A DNA stretch of 64,000 nt from contig NZ_BSTC01000020.1 in assembly GCF_030269305.1 (NCBI RefSeq), positions 1 to 64,000 of the forward strand, read 5' to 3'. The notes below the pieces were generated by a model. The model was given only the letters and a program-made list of their open reading frames with translations. It did not search any database and was not told where the DNA came from. Source of the stretch: Kineosporia sp. NBRC 101731. Its GTDB lineage: Bacteria > Actinomycetota > Actinomycetes > Actinomycetales > Kineosporiaceae. The translations under genes and the position numbers were made by a program. Below are positions 19,739-29,343 of the stretch, one piece after another (position 1 is the first letter of the stretch; every line of letters starts with the position of its first letter).

Positions 19739-20686
19739 TTACCGTTTCTGGCTCCAGTACGCGGGTAGCTCGACCTTCAGAATGTTGGCGAATTCGCGAC
19801 GCAGCAGGGCCAGGTCGAGGGGGCCACCGGCCAGCTGGGCGGTGAGCTGGTCGATGGGCCAGGACGCGAGGTAGCCGAAGCGGGTGGAGTAGATCGCCAG
19901 GCTGTGCAGGGCGAAGGCGTCGGAGTAGTCCATCAGCGCGTACCCCAACAGCTGGTCCAGATCGGCGTGAGGCAGGCTGGCGGCCCGGGTGCCGTTCTGG
20001 CGGGGGTTGCCGCCCTGGCTGGCCTTGAAGTCCACCAGCACGCCGGCGGCGATGAGGTCGGCGTCAGCGTTCAGGTCGTGGCTGCCCTCGAACGTCATCC
20101 CGGTGTGGACCGGGCCGGGCGGGAGCGCGGGCAGAAGCCGTTCGCGGGCCAGGTCGCGCATGGCGATCAGGTCGGCGACCTCAGCGTCGGTGCACAGGTC
20201 CAGGAGCTCGCGTGGGCTGCTGGGGGGGCTGAGCAGCATCAGCCGGGAGTGCTCCACCCCGGCCGGGGCCATCCGCGCCCCTTCGACCAGGAGTGCCAGC
20301 GCGTAGGACAGCCGCGCCCACCACTCATCGGGTAGGTCAGCGACCCGGGTGGGGTCCATCGCCGCCACCGTCGCCGAGCCCGGCTCAATGACCCCGACCT
20401 GGGCCAGCAGCCGAAGCCCGGGTTTGACGAAGGGACGACCACGGTGGCGGGTCAGCCCGGCCAGGGCCAGCTCCAGGCGCGGTGCGGGGTCGATGAGGAA
20501 ACGCAGCCACCAGTCGATGGCACCTCCCTGGGTGCCCAGCACGGCCCCGGCGGGCGGAGGCACCAGGATCGGCCCGGCGCCGGCACGGAACGCGGTCTGG
20601 ACCTCCCGGTGATGCGGGAAGCGCTCACGCAACCACACGGCCACCGGGCTGCGGGGATCCTTGATCTCGTACGTCAGAGCAGACAT
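19739..20686 (-). CDS. Probable PD-(D/E)XK-fold protein of unknown function
   Basis: A protein of 315 residues from MSALTYEIKDP. The likely core is near the C-terminus: SHDLNADADLIAAGVLVDFKAS gives the Asp...Asp-x-Lys pattern of PD-(D/E)XK nucleases. It is followed by an Arg-rich stretch and LDQLLGYALMDYSDAFALHSLAIYSTRFG, the helix and strand that follow in Cas4/RecB-like folds. The N-terminal 190 residues are helical and unassigned. Co-orientation with the exonuclease gene suggests a joint nucleic-acid role. In the 331-bp gap upstream (20687-21017) I see no gene or clear site. Confidence 0.5.
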   Translation of the reverse strand: MSALTYEIKDPRSPVAVWLRERFPHHREVQTAFRAGAGPILVPPPAGAVLGTQGGAIDWWLRFLIDPAPRLELALAGLTRHRGRPFVKPGLRLLAQVGVIEPGSATVAAMDPTRVADLPDEWWARLSYALALLVEGARMAPAGVEHSRLMLLSPPSSPRELLDLCTDAEVADLIAMRDLARERLLPALPPGPVHTGMTFEGSHDLNADADLIAAGVLVDFKASQGGNPRQNGTRAASLPHADLDQLLGYALMDYSDAFALHSLAIYSTRFGYLASWPIDQLTAQLAGGPLDLALLRREFANILKVELPAYWSQKR

Positions 20687-21017
20687 GCCGCGGAAGCTAC
20701 CGGGCGCCACCGACAGAATACGTTCCGCGACCACTGGCGGAAGCGGGAGCACCCGAGTCCCGTCTGTTCCTCACCTCGTGCGGGTGCGTCTTCACACCCG
20801 ATGTCGGTGTGGACGGGTAAGTAGCATCTGTCGTCTCGGTCCACCGGCGTCTCCGGAACTCTGAAACAGCGTCCGCCGGGATCGGTGGCATCTCCAACAA
20901 TCCGATGGGAACTGGTTTGCCTTCCTGCGATGCTGGGCCGGCATAGGCGTCCAGCGATCTCTAGCGGCTGGCATCGTCTCAGGACGCTTCCGATTTCCTG
21001 GCCGAACGAGGGGCACG

Positions 21018-22802
21018 ATGTCAGACCCGGGGCAAAGCGCGGAGGAAAGCGCCGACGCAGGAAACGGATCTCGGCCCGATGGTCGGGTGTCCTCGCCCGA
21101 GACGTTGAAGCTGCGAAGAGCCACCCATGCCTTGCGGTTACATCTCGATGGTCTGCCGGTTGACTACAACCTGCAAACGTCTGGAGACCGATTCCTGGCG
21201 GGGCAGGCCTTCATGTTCGCACGTAACCGGTATGCCTGCGCAGAGTCGATGATTGGCTCCGGCTTCGGCGGCACGGTGATCGGCGCGATCAGCCGCAGCC
21301 TTCTCGTGGACGGTCTGCGCTGGCTATGGATCGGCCAGGAACCCGAGCGCCGCCGTGCACTGCTGGGTGATCTTCTCGCCGAACGGAACCGGCTCTGCAT
21401 TCTGTTGGAAACGACGGACACCAGTTGCCCGATCCTGCCGCGGTGGATCATGCCTGCTCCCGACGTCGCGGACCTGACGGGAGCGTCTCTGGCGTGGCTG
21501 GATGCGCCGTCGACACCCAGCGACGATGAACTCCTGTATGACTTCGTTGATCACGCGGTTAGTACTTCGCGCCCGGCGGCGCCGCAGCTTCTTGATCAGG
21601 TTCGAGGGCTGCTGAACGTCCAAGGCTTGCACGGAGCTTCCCTCGTGCTCGCTCATGCTGGGCATGGAAACTACCTCGGGTTGCACAGCACTCTCACCGA
21701 GGACGGAGTGCCGGGCTATGACCTCCGATCCGACCACGAGGCCCTCTACCTCCATGTAGCAGCGGTCGGGACTGTTGCCACGCTCCTTGGCACCATCAAC
21801 GCCGTCCCCGAGCTCTGGCCTGCCGACGTCGAGCAAGAGGTCTTCACCCGCCGCGCAGTCGCGCTGGCCGAGGATGTTGCCATGGCAGCGGCCCCTCTTC
21901 ATCGTCTGGCCACGAGCACTCGCCGAGCATCCTTACCTCGGCCGGCGCCTCGGCCCGCTCAGGAGATCCTTCGGGCGGGTGCGGTACTGGCCGCCAACGA
22001 CTTGCTGCCTGATGTGAACTCTGCTGAACACGTGATGGCGGCGGCGCGGGAGTTCGATGACATCGCTGGCAGTTTCCAGGTCAAGGCATCTGACCACGAG
22101 CAACCTGCGCTGCATGCCATCCTGGGGCTCAATGGGGCGCATTCGACCCTTCAGGCGGTGACGATCACCTTCGACCAGCCTGGTTCCCGGGTGATGGCGG
22201 CCTTCGCGGCTCGGATGCTCCTGGAAGAGTCGGCCAGGATGACCTGGCGATACTCCGTCGCTTCGGATCCCGAAGCGTTCAAGGCGCGGGCCACACAGTA
22301 TTTCGACGAGTTCCGCTACCGCGAGAAGAAGACCGTCCGCCAACTACGGGGAAGCGGCGTACCGAAAAAGGACGCCGAACAACTGTTCGCACGCCCCAGC
22401 AACGTCCAGATGATCACTCCGAACGACAGGATCACGGCCAACCGGCAACCCATTCCATCTATCTCCTACATGCTCCGCGAAATGGGAGTTGCCGGAGGAT
22501 ATCTAGAGCCAGGATGGCTAGAGGTCGCATACTCCCTCCTGAGCCAGGTAACTCACAGTACGCCGATCGGCCACCTACACTCCATGCGATTCGACCCAGA
22601 CGGCGTGCACGGAGGTGAGCTCAGCACTGAAATGATGGGACTGGCGATAGATGTGGCTTGCCTGGGAAGCGCCCGCCTCATTGGCTGGTTCACCGTCCTC
22701 ATCACCGGAGGAAGCGCCGAAGCGCTGGCTTTTCGGCGTGATCTCTGGCGGCAGGCCGCGATCGTCCATGAACGCGCCCGGATCGTCCACGGCCTGGACT
22801 GA
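21018..22802 (+). CDS. Large protein of unknown function with an internal duplication
   Basis: A protein of 594 residues, no domain recognised. Two halves share a layout. SRSLLVDGLRWLWIGQEPERRR (about 95-115) parallels RMLLEESARMTWRYSV (about 400-415). LAHAGHGNYLGLHSTLTEDG (about 212) parallels LLSQVTHSTPIGHLHSMRFDPDG (about 515). In each half the latter motif is followed by a similar hydrophobic helix with Ala and Gly. The C-terminal half has a charged FRYREKKTVRQLRG insert. The H-S-x-x-x-G-L/H-H-S pattern and the helical nature recall DUF5677-like proteins, but I would not assign that. It stands alone between nucleases and the conjugation operon. Confidence 0.7.
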   Translation: MSDPGQSAEESADAGNGSRPDGRVSSPETLKLRRATHALRLHLDGLPVDYNLQTSGDRFLAGQAFMFARNRYACAESMIGSGFGGTVIGAISRSLLVDGLRWLWIGQEPERRRALLGDLLAERNRLCILLETTDTSCPILPRWIMPAPDVADLTGASLAWLDAPSTPSDDELLYDFVDHAVSTSRPAAPQLLDQVRGLLNVQGLHGASLVLAHAGHGNYLGLHSTLTEDGVPGYDLRSDHEALYLHVAAVGTVATLLGTINAVPELWPADVEQEVFTRRAVALAEDVAMAAAPLHRLATSTRRASLPRPAPRPAQEILRAGAVLAANDLLPDVNSAEHVMAAAREFDDIAGSFQVKASDHEQPALHAILGLNGAHSTLQAVTITFDQPGSRVMAAFAARMLLEESARMTWRYSVASDPEAFKARATQYFDEFRYREKKTVRQLRGSGVPKKDAEQLFARPSNVQMITPNDRITANRQPIPSISYMLREMGVAGGYLEPGWLEVAYSLLSQVTHSTPIGHLHSMRFDPDGVHGGELSTEMMGLAIDVACLGSARLIGWFTVLITGGSAEALAFRRDLWRQAAIVHERARIVHGLD

Positions 22803-22991
22803 AACGGGGTGACGTACCCGCTTGGCCTTGGACGGGCGACACGGGTTCTCCTTCCGGATCTCCTAGAGCAGAGCAACATTCCGCTTGGCCTTGTGCGGAC
22901 GCATCACGTTGTTGATCGTTTGACGCCACGGTGAGTGACGCAAACGCAGCGTACGGGAACTGTTGCTCTGCCCCGGCCTGGCGAACAGCCT

Positions 22992-23261
22992 TCATTCGGG
23001 GCCTTCGTAGAGCCCGTGGTTGAAGCGTTGGTGCTGGCGGTTGAGGGTGTCGGTGAGGCGGGCGTCGTCGATGCGGAGCCATCCGTCGGGCGAGGTTATC
23101 CACCAGTGGTTTACGTGGTTGATGAAGTCGGTGATGAGCGGGGCCAGATGTCGGGCTGTGTCGCGGTCCAGGGCCTGGCGCATCTGGACATGGCTGATCA
23201 GGTCCGGCAAGGCCTCGATATTCGCGGCTTGCGTACTGGTGTGGGGGTGGGCGGCGTTCAT
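22992..23261 (-). CDS. Small hypothetical protein at the end of the conjugation operon
   Basis: A protein of 89 residues, coupled to the preceding gene by ATGA. It is mostly helical (EALPDLISHVQMRQALDRDTARHLAPLITDFINHV) with an aromatic turn (HWWITSPDGWLRIDD) that suggests a small folded domain. No family is recognised. It is the last gene of the minus-strand transfer operon. Confidence 0.6.
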   Translation of the reverse strand: MNAAHPHTSTQAANIEALPDLISHVQMRQALDRDTARHLAPLITDFINHVNHWWITSPDGWLRIDDARLTDTLNRQHQRFNHGLYEGPE

Positions 23262-24559
23262 CGGTCGGTCCGAGGAGTCGGGCGCGGGCTATTGGTGGGC
23301 GCGGGGTCGGGAGGCGTGAGCGAGGGGTTCAATGGTGCCGGGACGGGCCGGGTCACGGGTTGGGGTGCCGCTGTGCGCTGCGGTCCGCGCTGGAGGTTGC
23401 GCTGACGGGCGCCGGGCTGCGCCTGCGGGGTGGCCTGGTGGGCCATGCGCGTGACGTTCTCGCGCAGGAGCGCGGTCATGTCGTCGGTGACGAGGCTGCG
23501 GCCGATCTCGATGGCGGTGCGGGGTGAGTCGGTGGCGGCCAGGCGGGTGAGGTAGACCAGGTCGGGTTCGGGGCCCGTGCCTGGCGTGTATCCGGGAATG
23601 GCGGGTGGTTCGGGCGGCGCGGCATGGGTGCTCTGGGAGTTGCTGAGTTTGTTTCCGGCGCGTAGGAGTTCGACCTGCCAGGCGATGATGACGTCATCAA
23701 TGGGCTGGCCGGCGTGGGCGGTGGTCAGGATGGTCTGGTAGATCTCGCGCCGCTGCCCGTTAGTGAACGTGCTGTCGGCCACAAACGTCGCCAGGGCATC
23801 GCTCTGGTCAGGGTTGCGCAGCAGGTCGGCCAGCAGCAGGTCTTCCAGCTGCGCCCGCTCCTGAACGCTGCGGCCCGACCCGTCGGCGCCGATGTCGGGA
23901 GTGAACTGTTCCTGTTGCGTAGCCGGGGCGATCTCGCGTGGTGCAGCCGGGTCGCTGGGTGTGGTTTCAGGCCCGGTGGTTCCGGTAGCGGTGAGGGTGG
24001 TGTCGGGGGTGTTGGCCAGGGTGCTGTAGACCTCCACCTGTCGCTGTAAGGCTGCCAGAAGGCGCGCCTGGTGCAGGTCTTCGGCGCTTGCGGTGGACTG
24101 GGCACTGTCGCCAGGCAGGGCGGCTGTGGTTCTCTCCATCGTCCGGTATGCGCCCGTGGCCGTGATCGATGGGTCGATGTCCGCAGTGGTCGGTGGTCGT
24201 GTGGCCATGCTTTGGGCGAGGGCTTGGGAGATGTCGGCGACTTCGCGGCGGAACGCGGCGACCTGGATCATCTGGGCGTAGGCGCTGGCGTGGGCGGGGT
24301 CGGGTGCGCTGTCGGCCAGGGCCTGGATCGGTTGAGGGTTGATGCCGGTGCGGGCGGCGACGGCCTCGATGAGGCGGGGGCCGCTGAGGTCCGGTTCGGC
24401 GGTGTGTAGGTCGTGGATGGCGGTGAAGACCTGGCGGTGCAGGCGCTGGCCGAAGTCCTGGCTCTGCAGTAGGCGCATGGCTGCGGTGTGCTCGTTTTGT
24501 TGCTGGGTGAGCAGCGCGCCGAGTAGGGCCTGCTCGGCGCGTAAGGTCACGGATGACAT
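23258..24559 (-). CDS. Protein with DnaB-helicase N-terminal-like domains
   Basis: A protein of 433 residues. Residues 1-115 match the DnaB N-terminal fold: RAEQALLGALL, HRQVFTAIHDL, then LADSAPDPAHASAYAQMIQVAAFRRE. A second, looser copy follows at about 235-290 (QLEDLLLADLLRN..., QRREIYQTILTTAHAGQPIDDVIIAW). There is no helicase ATPase domain. The C-terminus is a Pro/Gln/Arg-rich tail. Proteins of this shape accompany actinobacterial conjugation operons and may recruit a replicative helicase or primase to the transferred strand; this is inferred from the domain only. Confidence 0.75.
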   Translation of the reverse strand: MSSVTLRAEQALLGALLTQQQNEHTAAMRLLQSQDFGQRLHRQVFTAIHDLHTAEPDLSGPRLIEAVAARTGINPQPIQALADSAPDPAHASAYAQMIQVAAFRREVADISQALAQSMATRPPTTADIDPSITATGAYRTMERTTAALPGDSAQSTASAEDLHQARLLAALQRQVEVYSTLANTPDTTLTATGTTGPETTPSDPAAPREIAPATQQEQFTPDIGADGSGRSVQERAQLEDLLLADLLRNPDQSDALATFVADSTFTNGQRREIYQTILTTAHAGQPIDDVIIAWQVELLRAGNKLSNSQSTHAAPPEPPAIPGYTPGTGPEPDLVYLTRLAATDSPRTAIEIGRSLVTDDMTALLRENVTRMAHQATPQAQPGARQRNLQRGPQRTAAPQPVTRPVPAPLNPSLTPPDPAPTNSPRPTPRTDR

Positions 24560-24656
24560 GGCATCTCCGGTGCTTGCGGGTCCGCCGTAGCGGAATCAGT
24601 CACGTTCAGGGACATCGAGGTCGGGAAGAATCGGTGCAGGCTGGCCAGGGCACGTC

Positions 24657-25667
24657 TCATTCCTGCTGGGCCGACGGTCGGCGGCTGGTTCGGGGGCGTT
24701 GCGCCTGGACGGCTTGGTCGCCTGCGCGGATGCGCTGCGCGGACGCGTCCAGCCGTTCGCTGAAGTCGCCTTCGGGGATCCGCTGCCACAGCACGGCTGC
24801 CCCTTCCTGGCCAGCACGCTCGCGTCCTGTGGGCTGGGCGAGCCGATCTTCCGAGGGTGCAGTACCTGTTTCAGGGACCGCTGGGGCCAGGGGCGTCCAC
24901 CAGGATCCGTCGTAGTGGATGTAGTCCTGGACCAGCTCACCGATGGGGTGCGCCTGTCCTTGCTCGATGGCCGCGAGCAGGACGCGCGCTTCGATGGTGG
25001 TCATGGACGGCAGCTCCTTGGTGCTGGTGTGTGGGGTGGGCGGGGACAGCAGCGGCGCCGGGAGGCGGGTTTCGCCGTCGCCGTCGAGCCATCGCTCGTG
25101 CAGGCCGGCGTTCACGTCCGCCAGGATCGTGGCGCCGCGGTGCCCGGCGGGACAGCCCGCCGCGTACTGCGTTGCGGCCGCGTGCAGGACCTGGCGCAGT
25201 TCCGCGTGCCAGTACCGGGCTGCCTGCCCCGCCCCAGCAGCACCGCTCTGGCCAGGGCCCGGTTGCGCCGAAGCTTTCTGCCCAGCGCTCGACGGGCTGG
25301 CTTCGGGTGACGGTGACGGGTGGGTGCGGTAGATCTCCTCGCGCCAGGTTTTCAGGGCGCGTAGTTCCTCGACCAGGCCGGGGTGGTGGGGCCAGCACTG
25401 GGGCAGGCGTTCCTCCACCGACAGCTCGTACACGTCGTGCAGCCAGCGCACCCAGTTCACCAGCTCGACCCAGCCGTTCGTGCGCTCCGGTTCGGTCATG
25501 GCATGCCATTCAGCCAATCCCTGCTCGGATTGGGGACGTTCGCTCGTCTGCGTGGATCCGGCAGAATCAGGGTGCGTTCGGGTGCGCAGCATGCGGGGCA
25601 TGCGCCGGACGCGCGCCGAGGGCCGCAGCCGCGGCAGCATTCCCTCATCGTCAGCGGAAGGGCTCAC
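24657..25667 (-). CDS. DUF4913-like conjugation-operon protein
   Basis: A protein of 336 residues from a GTG overlapping the coupling-protein stop. The best conserved part is WVELVNWVRWLHDVYELSVEERLPQCWPHHPGLVEELRALKTW (about 65-107), the Trp-rich helix set of DUF4913 proteins common in actinobacterial plasmids and next to TraG-like genes. The rest is low-complexity Pro/Gly/Ser with a short globular stretch around AARVLLAAIEQGQAHPIGELVQDYIHYDGSWW. The function is unknown. Tight coupling to the VirD4-like gene suggests a role in substrate docking. Confidence 0.7.
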   Translation of the reverse strand: MSPSADDEGMLPRLRPSARVRRMPRMLRTRTHPDSAGSTQTSERPQSEQGLAEWHAMTEPERTNGWVELVNWVRWLHDVYELSVEERLPQCWPHHPGLVEELRALKTWREEIYRTHPSPSPEASPSSAGQKASAQPGPGQSGAAGAGQAARYWHAELRQVLHAAATQYAAGCPAGHRGATILADVNAGLHERWLDGDGETRLPAPLLSPPTPHTSTKELPSMTTIEARVLLAAIEQGQAHPIGELVQDYIHYDGSWWTPLAPAVPETGTAPSEDRLAQPTGRERAGQEGAAVLWQRIPEGDFSERLDASAQRIRAGDQAVQAQRPRTSRRPSAQQE

Positions 25668-27625
25668 CGGCTACCTCTGAGAGCGACCAGGATGCGACCC
25701 CAAGCACTGCGCGGCGCGCCGCTGGTACTGGCGCGACTGTTGGGGGTGGTGTCGTCTTCCGGTGGCGGGAAGCCGGGATTCAGGGCGGCAAGATGACGCG
25801 CGGTATCAGTCACGGAGGCGGCGTATTCGTGGGCGTGAGGGCTTTCGTAGTGGCGTTCCATGCGGGTCAGGACCGGCGGGATGCTGGTGTGCACGATCAG
25901 GGCTTCGCGGTCCTCGGTGGACAGGGTGCGAATGTCCTCGGCCGACAAGACGGGCCGGTCACTGATGCTGGTGTGCGTCGTGGTGCCGGTGGCCGATCGC
26001 TGGGTGGTGGTGAGGGTTTCGCGGTACTGCCCACACAGCTTGGAGAAGTCCGCGAGCTCGTCCCCGGACAGACCGCCCAGGGCGATCTTCACCGTCGCTG
26101 ACCCCCAGAGCATGTCGGAGCCGTTGCGTCCCCACCCGGCGCGGGCTTGGGCGATCTCCTGGAGCACGGCTAGGACGAAGATCCCGGAGCCGGCTGAGAA
26201 CGACATCAGCGAGGGCAGGTGCGGCAGCGGTGAGATGTTAGCGACCTCGTCCAGGAACATCCCCAGCGGCGGGTCCAGCCGGCCGGAGGGGGTGCGGGAG
26301 CCCAGGGCCTGTGCGGTCTGGGTGATCTCGTCGACGAACCCGGAGATCAGGGGTGCCAGGCCGGCGGCCTCGTGCTTGGGCACGACCAGGTAGATCGTGC
26401 CCTCCCGCTTCAGGAAGTCCTCGATGTTGAAGCTCTGCCCGGGGCGAGGGCTGAACACCGCGCGGGCATTGGCGGATAGCAACGGGGCCACCGCGGTCAG
26501 GACGGTCGCCCACATGTTGGAGCGGGTCTCCATCGGGGCCCGGTAGATGCCGTGCATCATCGCCGCGACTCCCATCGCCGCACCGGCCTGATCACGTAGC
26601 AGGCGCACCGGCTCGTCCAGGTGCTCATCCAGGGCCCAGGTCAGGACGTCATCCATGCCGCGTCCGGTCAAGGCGGCGGTGTGCAGCCATCCCGCCAGCA
26701 AGTTCGTGGCCGTCGCCCCGAAAAAGCCGGCATTGGTGGAGTCCGACATGCCGCCGCCGTCGCCGGACTTGCCGACCTGGACCATCGTGTCCGCGCGGCG
26801 GCGGGCCACATCGAATTCCTGGCAGCCCTCGACCGGTGACCATTGCAGGGCTTCGGGCCAGCGGGTGGCGGACAGGTCCATGACCGCGACCGGCCCCCGC
26901 TGGCGGCGGATGGCCAAGGTGGCGCGTACGACGTCGATCCGCACGGACGTGACCAGGGCGGGGCCGGGCCAGGACCGCAGCCACGGGATAACGATCTGCG
27001 AGGACTTACCCGAGCGGGCAGCAGCCAGCAGCAGCACCGACACATCGATCGCTGTGGCTACCTGACGGCCACCCGCGCGCCCGAGGTCAACCATCACATC
27101 AGCAGCTTGAACGAGCTGGGACGGCAGGTTCGGTCGCAGCCAGGCGGCCTTGGCCAGAGCTGCTTTCGGTGACAGGAGCTGCGCCAGCTGCGCGCGGGAG
27201 GCGAATCCTCGTACTTGACGCGAACGCCCGGCCCGGCCCAGGACCATGAGCACCAGCAGGGCCAGGGCTACGAGGACCATGAGCGCACACAGCAGCATGC
27301 CCGCCCGGCCCGGCAGGTCAGCGCGCGTCGCGGCGGGCCAGGCTTGGCGCGGGTCGCTCCAGTGCCCGGGCAGGTCCGCGACGATGGAGAAGCTCTGTCC
27401 CAGGCTTACGTTCAGCCAGGTCTGGCCGAACAGGAGGCCGGCCAGCTGCCCGCACGCCCACGTTCCTACCCCGACCAGCACGCTCAGACCCAGGAGCCCG
27501 GCCAGGAGGTAGTCCGCAGGCCCGTCCAGCAGGGCGCGCCCGACGGTGACCCGATCACCCCCGATGGCCGCTCGTGTCCCGCTGGCCCGGCCGGTAGACC
27601 CGGCCGATCCGTTGATGCCGACCAT
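25664..27625 (-). CDS. VirD4/TraG-like type IV coupling protein
   Basis: A protein of 653 residues. I chose ATG 27625 because GGGAG lies in front; an in-frame ATG at 27679 is the alternative. Two transmembrane regions lie near the N-terminus (LLAGLLGLSVLVGVGTW, LLCALMVLVALALLVLMVL). The Walker A motif is AAARSGKSSQ at about residue 200-207 and Walker B is LGMFLDEVANI. The TraG/TraD signature EGTIYLVVPK and the sensor region VLAVLQEIAQAR are present. It is a hexameric ATPase that hands the relaxase-bound strand to the secretion channel at the inner membrane. It belongs to the minus-strand transfer operon. Confidence 0.93.
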   Translation of the reverse strand: MVGINGSAGSTGRASGTRAAIGGDRVTVGRALLDGPADYLLAGLLGLSVLVGVGTWACGQLAGLLFGQTWLNVSLGQSFSIVADLPGHWSDPRQAWPAATRADLPGRAGMLLCALMVLVALALLVLMVLGRAGRSRQVRGFASRAQLAQLLSPKAALAKAAWLRPNLPSQLVQAADVMVDLGRAGGRQVATAIDVSVLLLAAARSGKSSQIVIPWLRSWPGPALVTSVRIDVVRATLAIRRQRGPVAVMDLSATRWPEALQWSPVEGCQEFDVARRRADTMVQVGKSGDGGGMSDSTNAGFFGATATNLLAGWLHTAALTGRGMDDVLTWALDEHLDEPVRLLRDQAGAAMGVAAMMHGIYRAPMETRSNMWATVLTAVAPLLSANARAVFSPRPGQSFNIEDFLKREGTIYLVVPKHEAAGLAPLISGFVDEITQTAQALGSRTPSGRLDPPLGMFLDEVANISPLPHLPSLMSFSAGSGIFVLAVLQEIAQARAGWGRNGSDMLWGSATVKIALGGLSGDELADFSKLCGQYRETLTTTQRSATGTTTHTSISDRPVLSAEDIRTLSTEDREALIVHTSIPPVLTRMERHYESPHAHEYAASVTDTARHLAALNPGFPPPEDDTTPNSRASTSGAPRSAWGRILVALRGSR

Positions 27626-27739
27626 GATGGTCTCTACTCCCTTCGGTCCTTGGCTGGATATCTCCTGCTGGTCGGGCATCTGCCCTCATCCCGCGGGTCT
27701 GCTCACGATTTCTTCAGCATTCGTGAACCCCTGAGGAAC

Positions 27740-29269
27740 TCAGACCATACGTTCGTTGGTGTAGAATAACTTTCGCTCCATCGGCGACAGGATCGTCTGG
27801 ACCACGTGCGAGCTGCGGCGGCCGATTTTCCATAGGGCGCGGCCGACTTGTTCGCCGTTCCAGGAGGCGATGTGTGCGCATTCGGTGTCGGTCAGGCCAA
27901 TGGCATCGCGGGTCATGGCCAGGGGGGCGGTGTCCTGGCGCAGGCAGATCCGCACGTCGCACGAGGAGATCAGGTTCCGGGCAATGGCGACCTCGGCGGA
28001 GCCGGCGGCGCCGACGGCTTCGAAGTCGGCCAGGCGGTGGGTGGACAGGACTTCGATGGTTCCCTTGGCCCGGGACAGGCGCAGGTCGGAGTCGACCTTG
28101 CGGATCATCGCGGGAATGCGCATGGCGCGCCAGAGTTCGTCGCGGATGACCAGGCGCACGCCGCCGGTGGGGTCGTCGATGGCAGCCTGCCCCCAGGAGG
28201 ACACGCAGGCCAGGGTCATGGCCACCGTCTCGTCGCCACGCCCGTCCAGGCGGGACAGGTCGACGGTCTGGATGGGTGCGTCGAAGTCCATCGCCACGGT
28301 CGTGGGGCCGTCGAACAGGCCGGCCAGGCTGCCCTGGACCATGTTGCCCAGGGCATCGGCGGCCGGGCGGATCATCTCGCGCATCTCATCGGGGTCATCG
28401 CCGGGAACCCGCAGTTCGCGGGCCATCTCTGCTGACGGGTCGCGCAGTAGCGCCCAGACCTGCGGGATCGTGGGGTCCGCCAGGTGGTCGCGGCCGGTGT
28501 CCTCGCCCGCGGCGTGGTGGATCGCCAGGGACAGGGCGGCTTCCTCGGTGGGGGTCAGGTCCCGGGCCAGGCGGACCATCAGCAGGGAGGACAGCAGGGC
28601 GATCCGGCGGCGGTGGATCTCGTCCAGGCGTTCGCGTCGCTCTTGGGCGTCGACGGGCAGGTTGCGTCCCAGCGGGCCGGAGTCCAGCGGGTTCAGCCGG
28701 GCCCGAAGACCGGGCCCCAGCTGCAACGGTTCCACCCCCAGCGCTCGGGCCAGGGCGGCGTACTCGTCCTTGACATCACCCAGCACGAACGCCTTGACGC
28801 CGTAGGCCATCAGCCGCAGCGCCAGAGCCTTGATCGTGGCGGACTTTCCGGCGCCGGGTACGCCGGTGATGAGGATGTTGGGGTTGGACACGATCCCTGC
28901 GAGGAGCCATTCGATGGGGTGCGCCGAGAACGATCCGCCGGAGAGGCAGTCCACGCCGATGTAGGCGCCGATCGGGGGCATGGAGGCGCCGTGCAGCCAG
29001 GGGTACAGGCCCTGCATCTGCCCGGTCGAGGCCCGGAACACGGGAACCTCCGGGGTGCGCGGGGCGTGCCCGGAGTAGGGGCGCGCGTACCCGCGCCGTG
29101 GCGGCACCACCTCCCGCCGCGGCCTCACCACCGTGGCACGGCCGGAGGCCGCTTCAGGCGCAGTAGCGGCCATGAGGCCGTGAGCGGCGCCGGTCTCGGG
29201 GGCCAGGACGCTGGCGAAGTCTGCCTGGGGAACGTGCTCGGTGGAGCTGTACCTGCTGCGACGTCTCAC
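27740..29269 (-). CDS. VirB4/TraC-like conjugation ATPase
   Basis: A protein of 509 residues. An Arg-rich N-terminus is followed by PHPIEWLLAGIVSNPNILITGVPGAGKSATIKAL, with Walker A at residues 136-143. VKAFVLGDVKDEYAALARALG is the AAA strand typical of VirB4-like proteins. VRLVIRDELWRAMR carries the Walker B Asp-Glu, and SRAKGTIEVLSTHRLADFEAVG resembles the sensor and arginine-finger region. It powers pilus or channel assembly. It has about half the length of canonical VirB4, as expected when the N-terminal half is a separate gene (here the SCO6880-type protein). Confidence 0.9.
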   Translation of the reverse strand: MRRRSRYSSTEHVPQADFASVLAPETGAAHGLMAATAPEAASGRATVVRPRREVVPPRRGYARPYSGHAPRTPEVPVFRASTGQMQGLYPWLHGASMPPIGAYIGVDCLSGGSFSAHPIEWLLAGIVSNPNILITGVPGAGKSATIKALALRLMAYGVKAFVLGDVKDEYAALARALGVEPLQLGPGLRARLNPLDSGPLGRNLPVDAQERRERLDEIHRRRIALLSSLLMVRLARDLTPTEEAALSLAIHHAAGEDTGRDHLADPTIPQVWALLRDPSAEMARELRVPGDDPDEMREMIRPAADALGNMVQGSLAGLFDGPTTVAMDFDAPIQTVDLSRLDGRGDETVAMTLACVSSWGQAAIDDPTGGVRLVIRDELWRAMRIPAMIRKVDSDLRLSRAKGTIEVLSTHRLADFEAVGAAGSAEVAIARNLISSCDVRICLRQDTAPLAMTRDAIGLTDTECAHIASWNGEQVGRALWKIGRRSSHVVQTILSPMERKLFYTNERMV

Positions 29270-29343
29270 GATGGGGTCCCTTACTGGTGCCGAAAGTCAG
29301 GGCTGAGCTGATGGAATGCGGGGGGTGATGAAACGTTCGGCCT

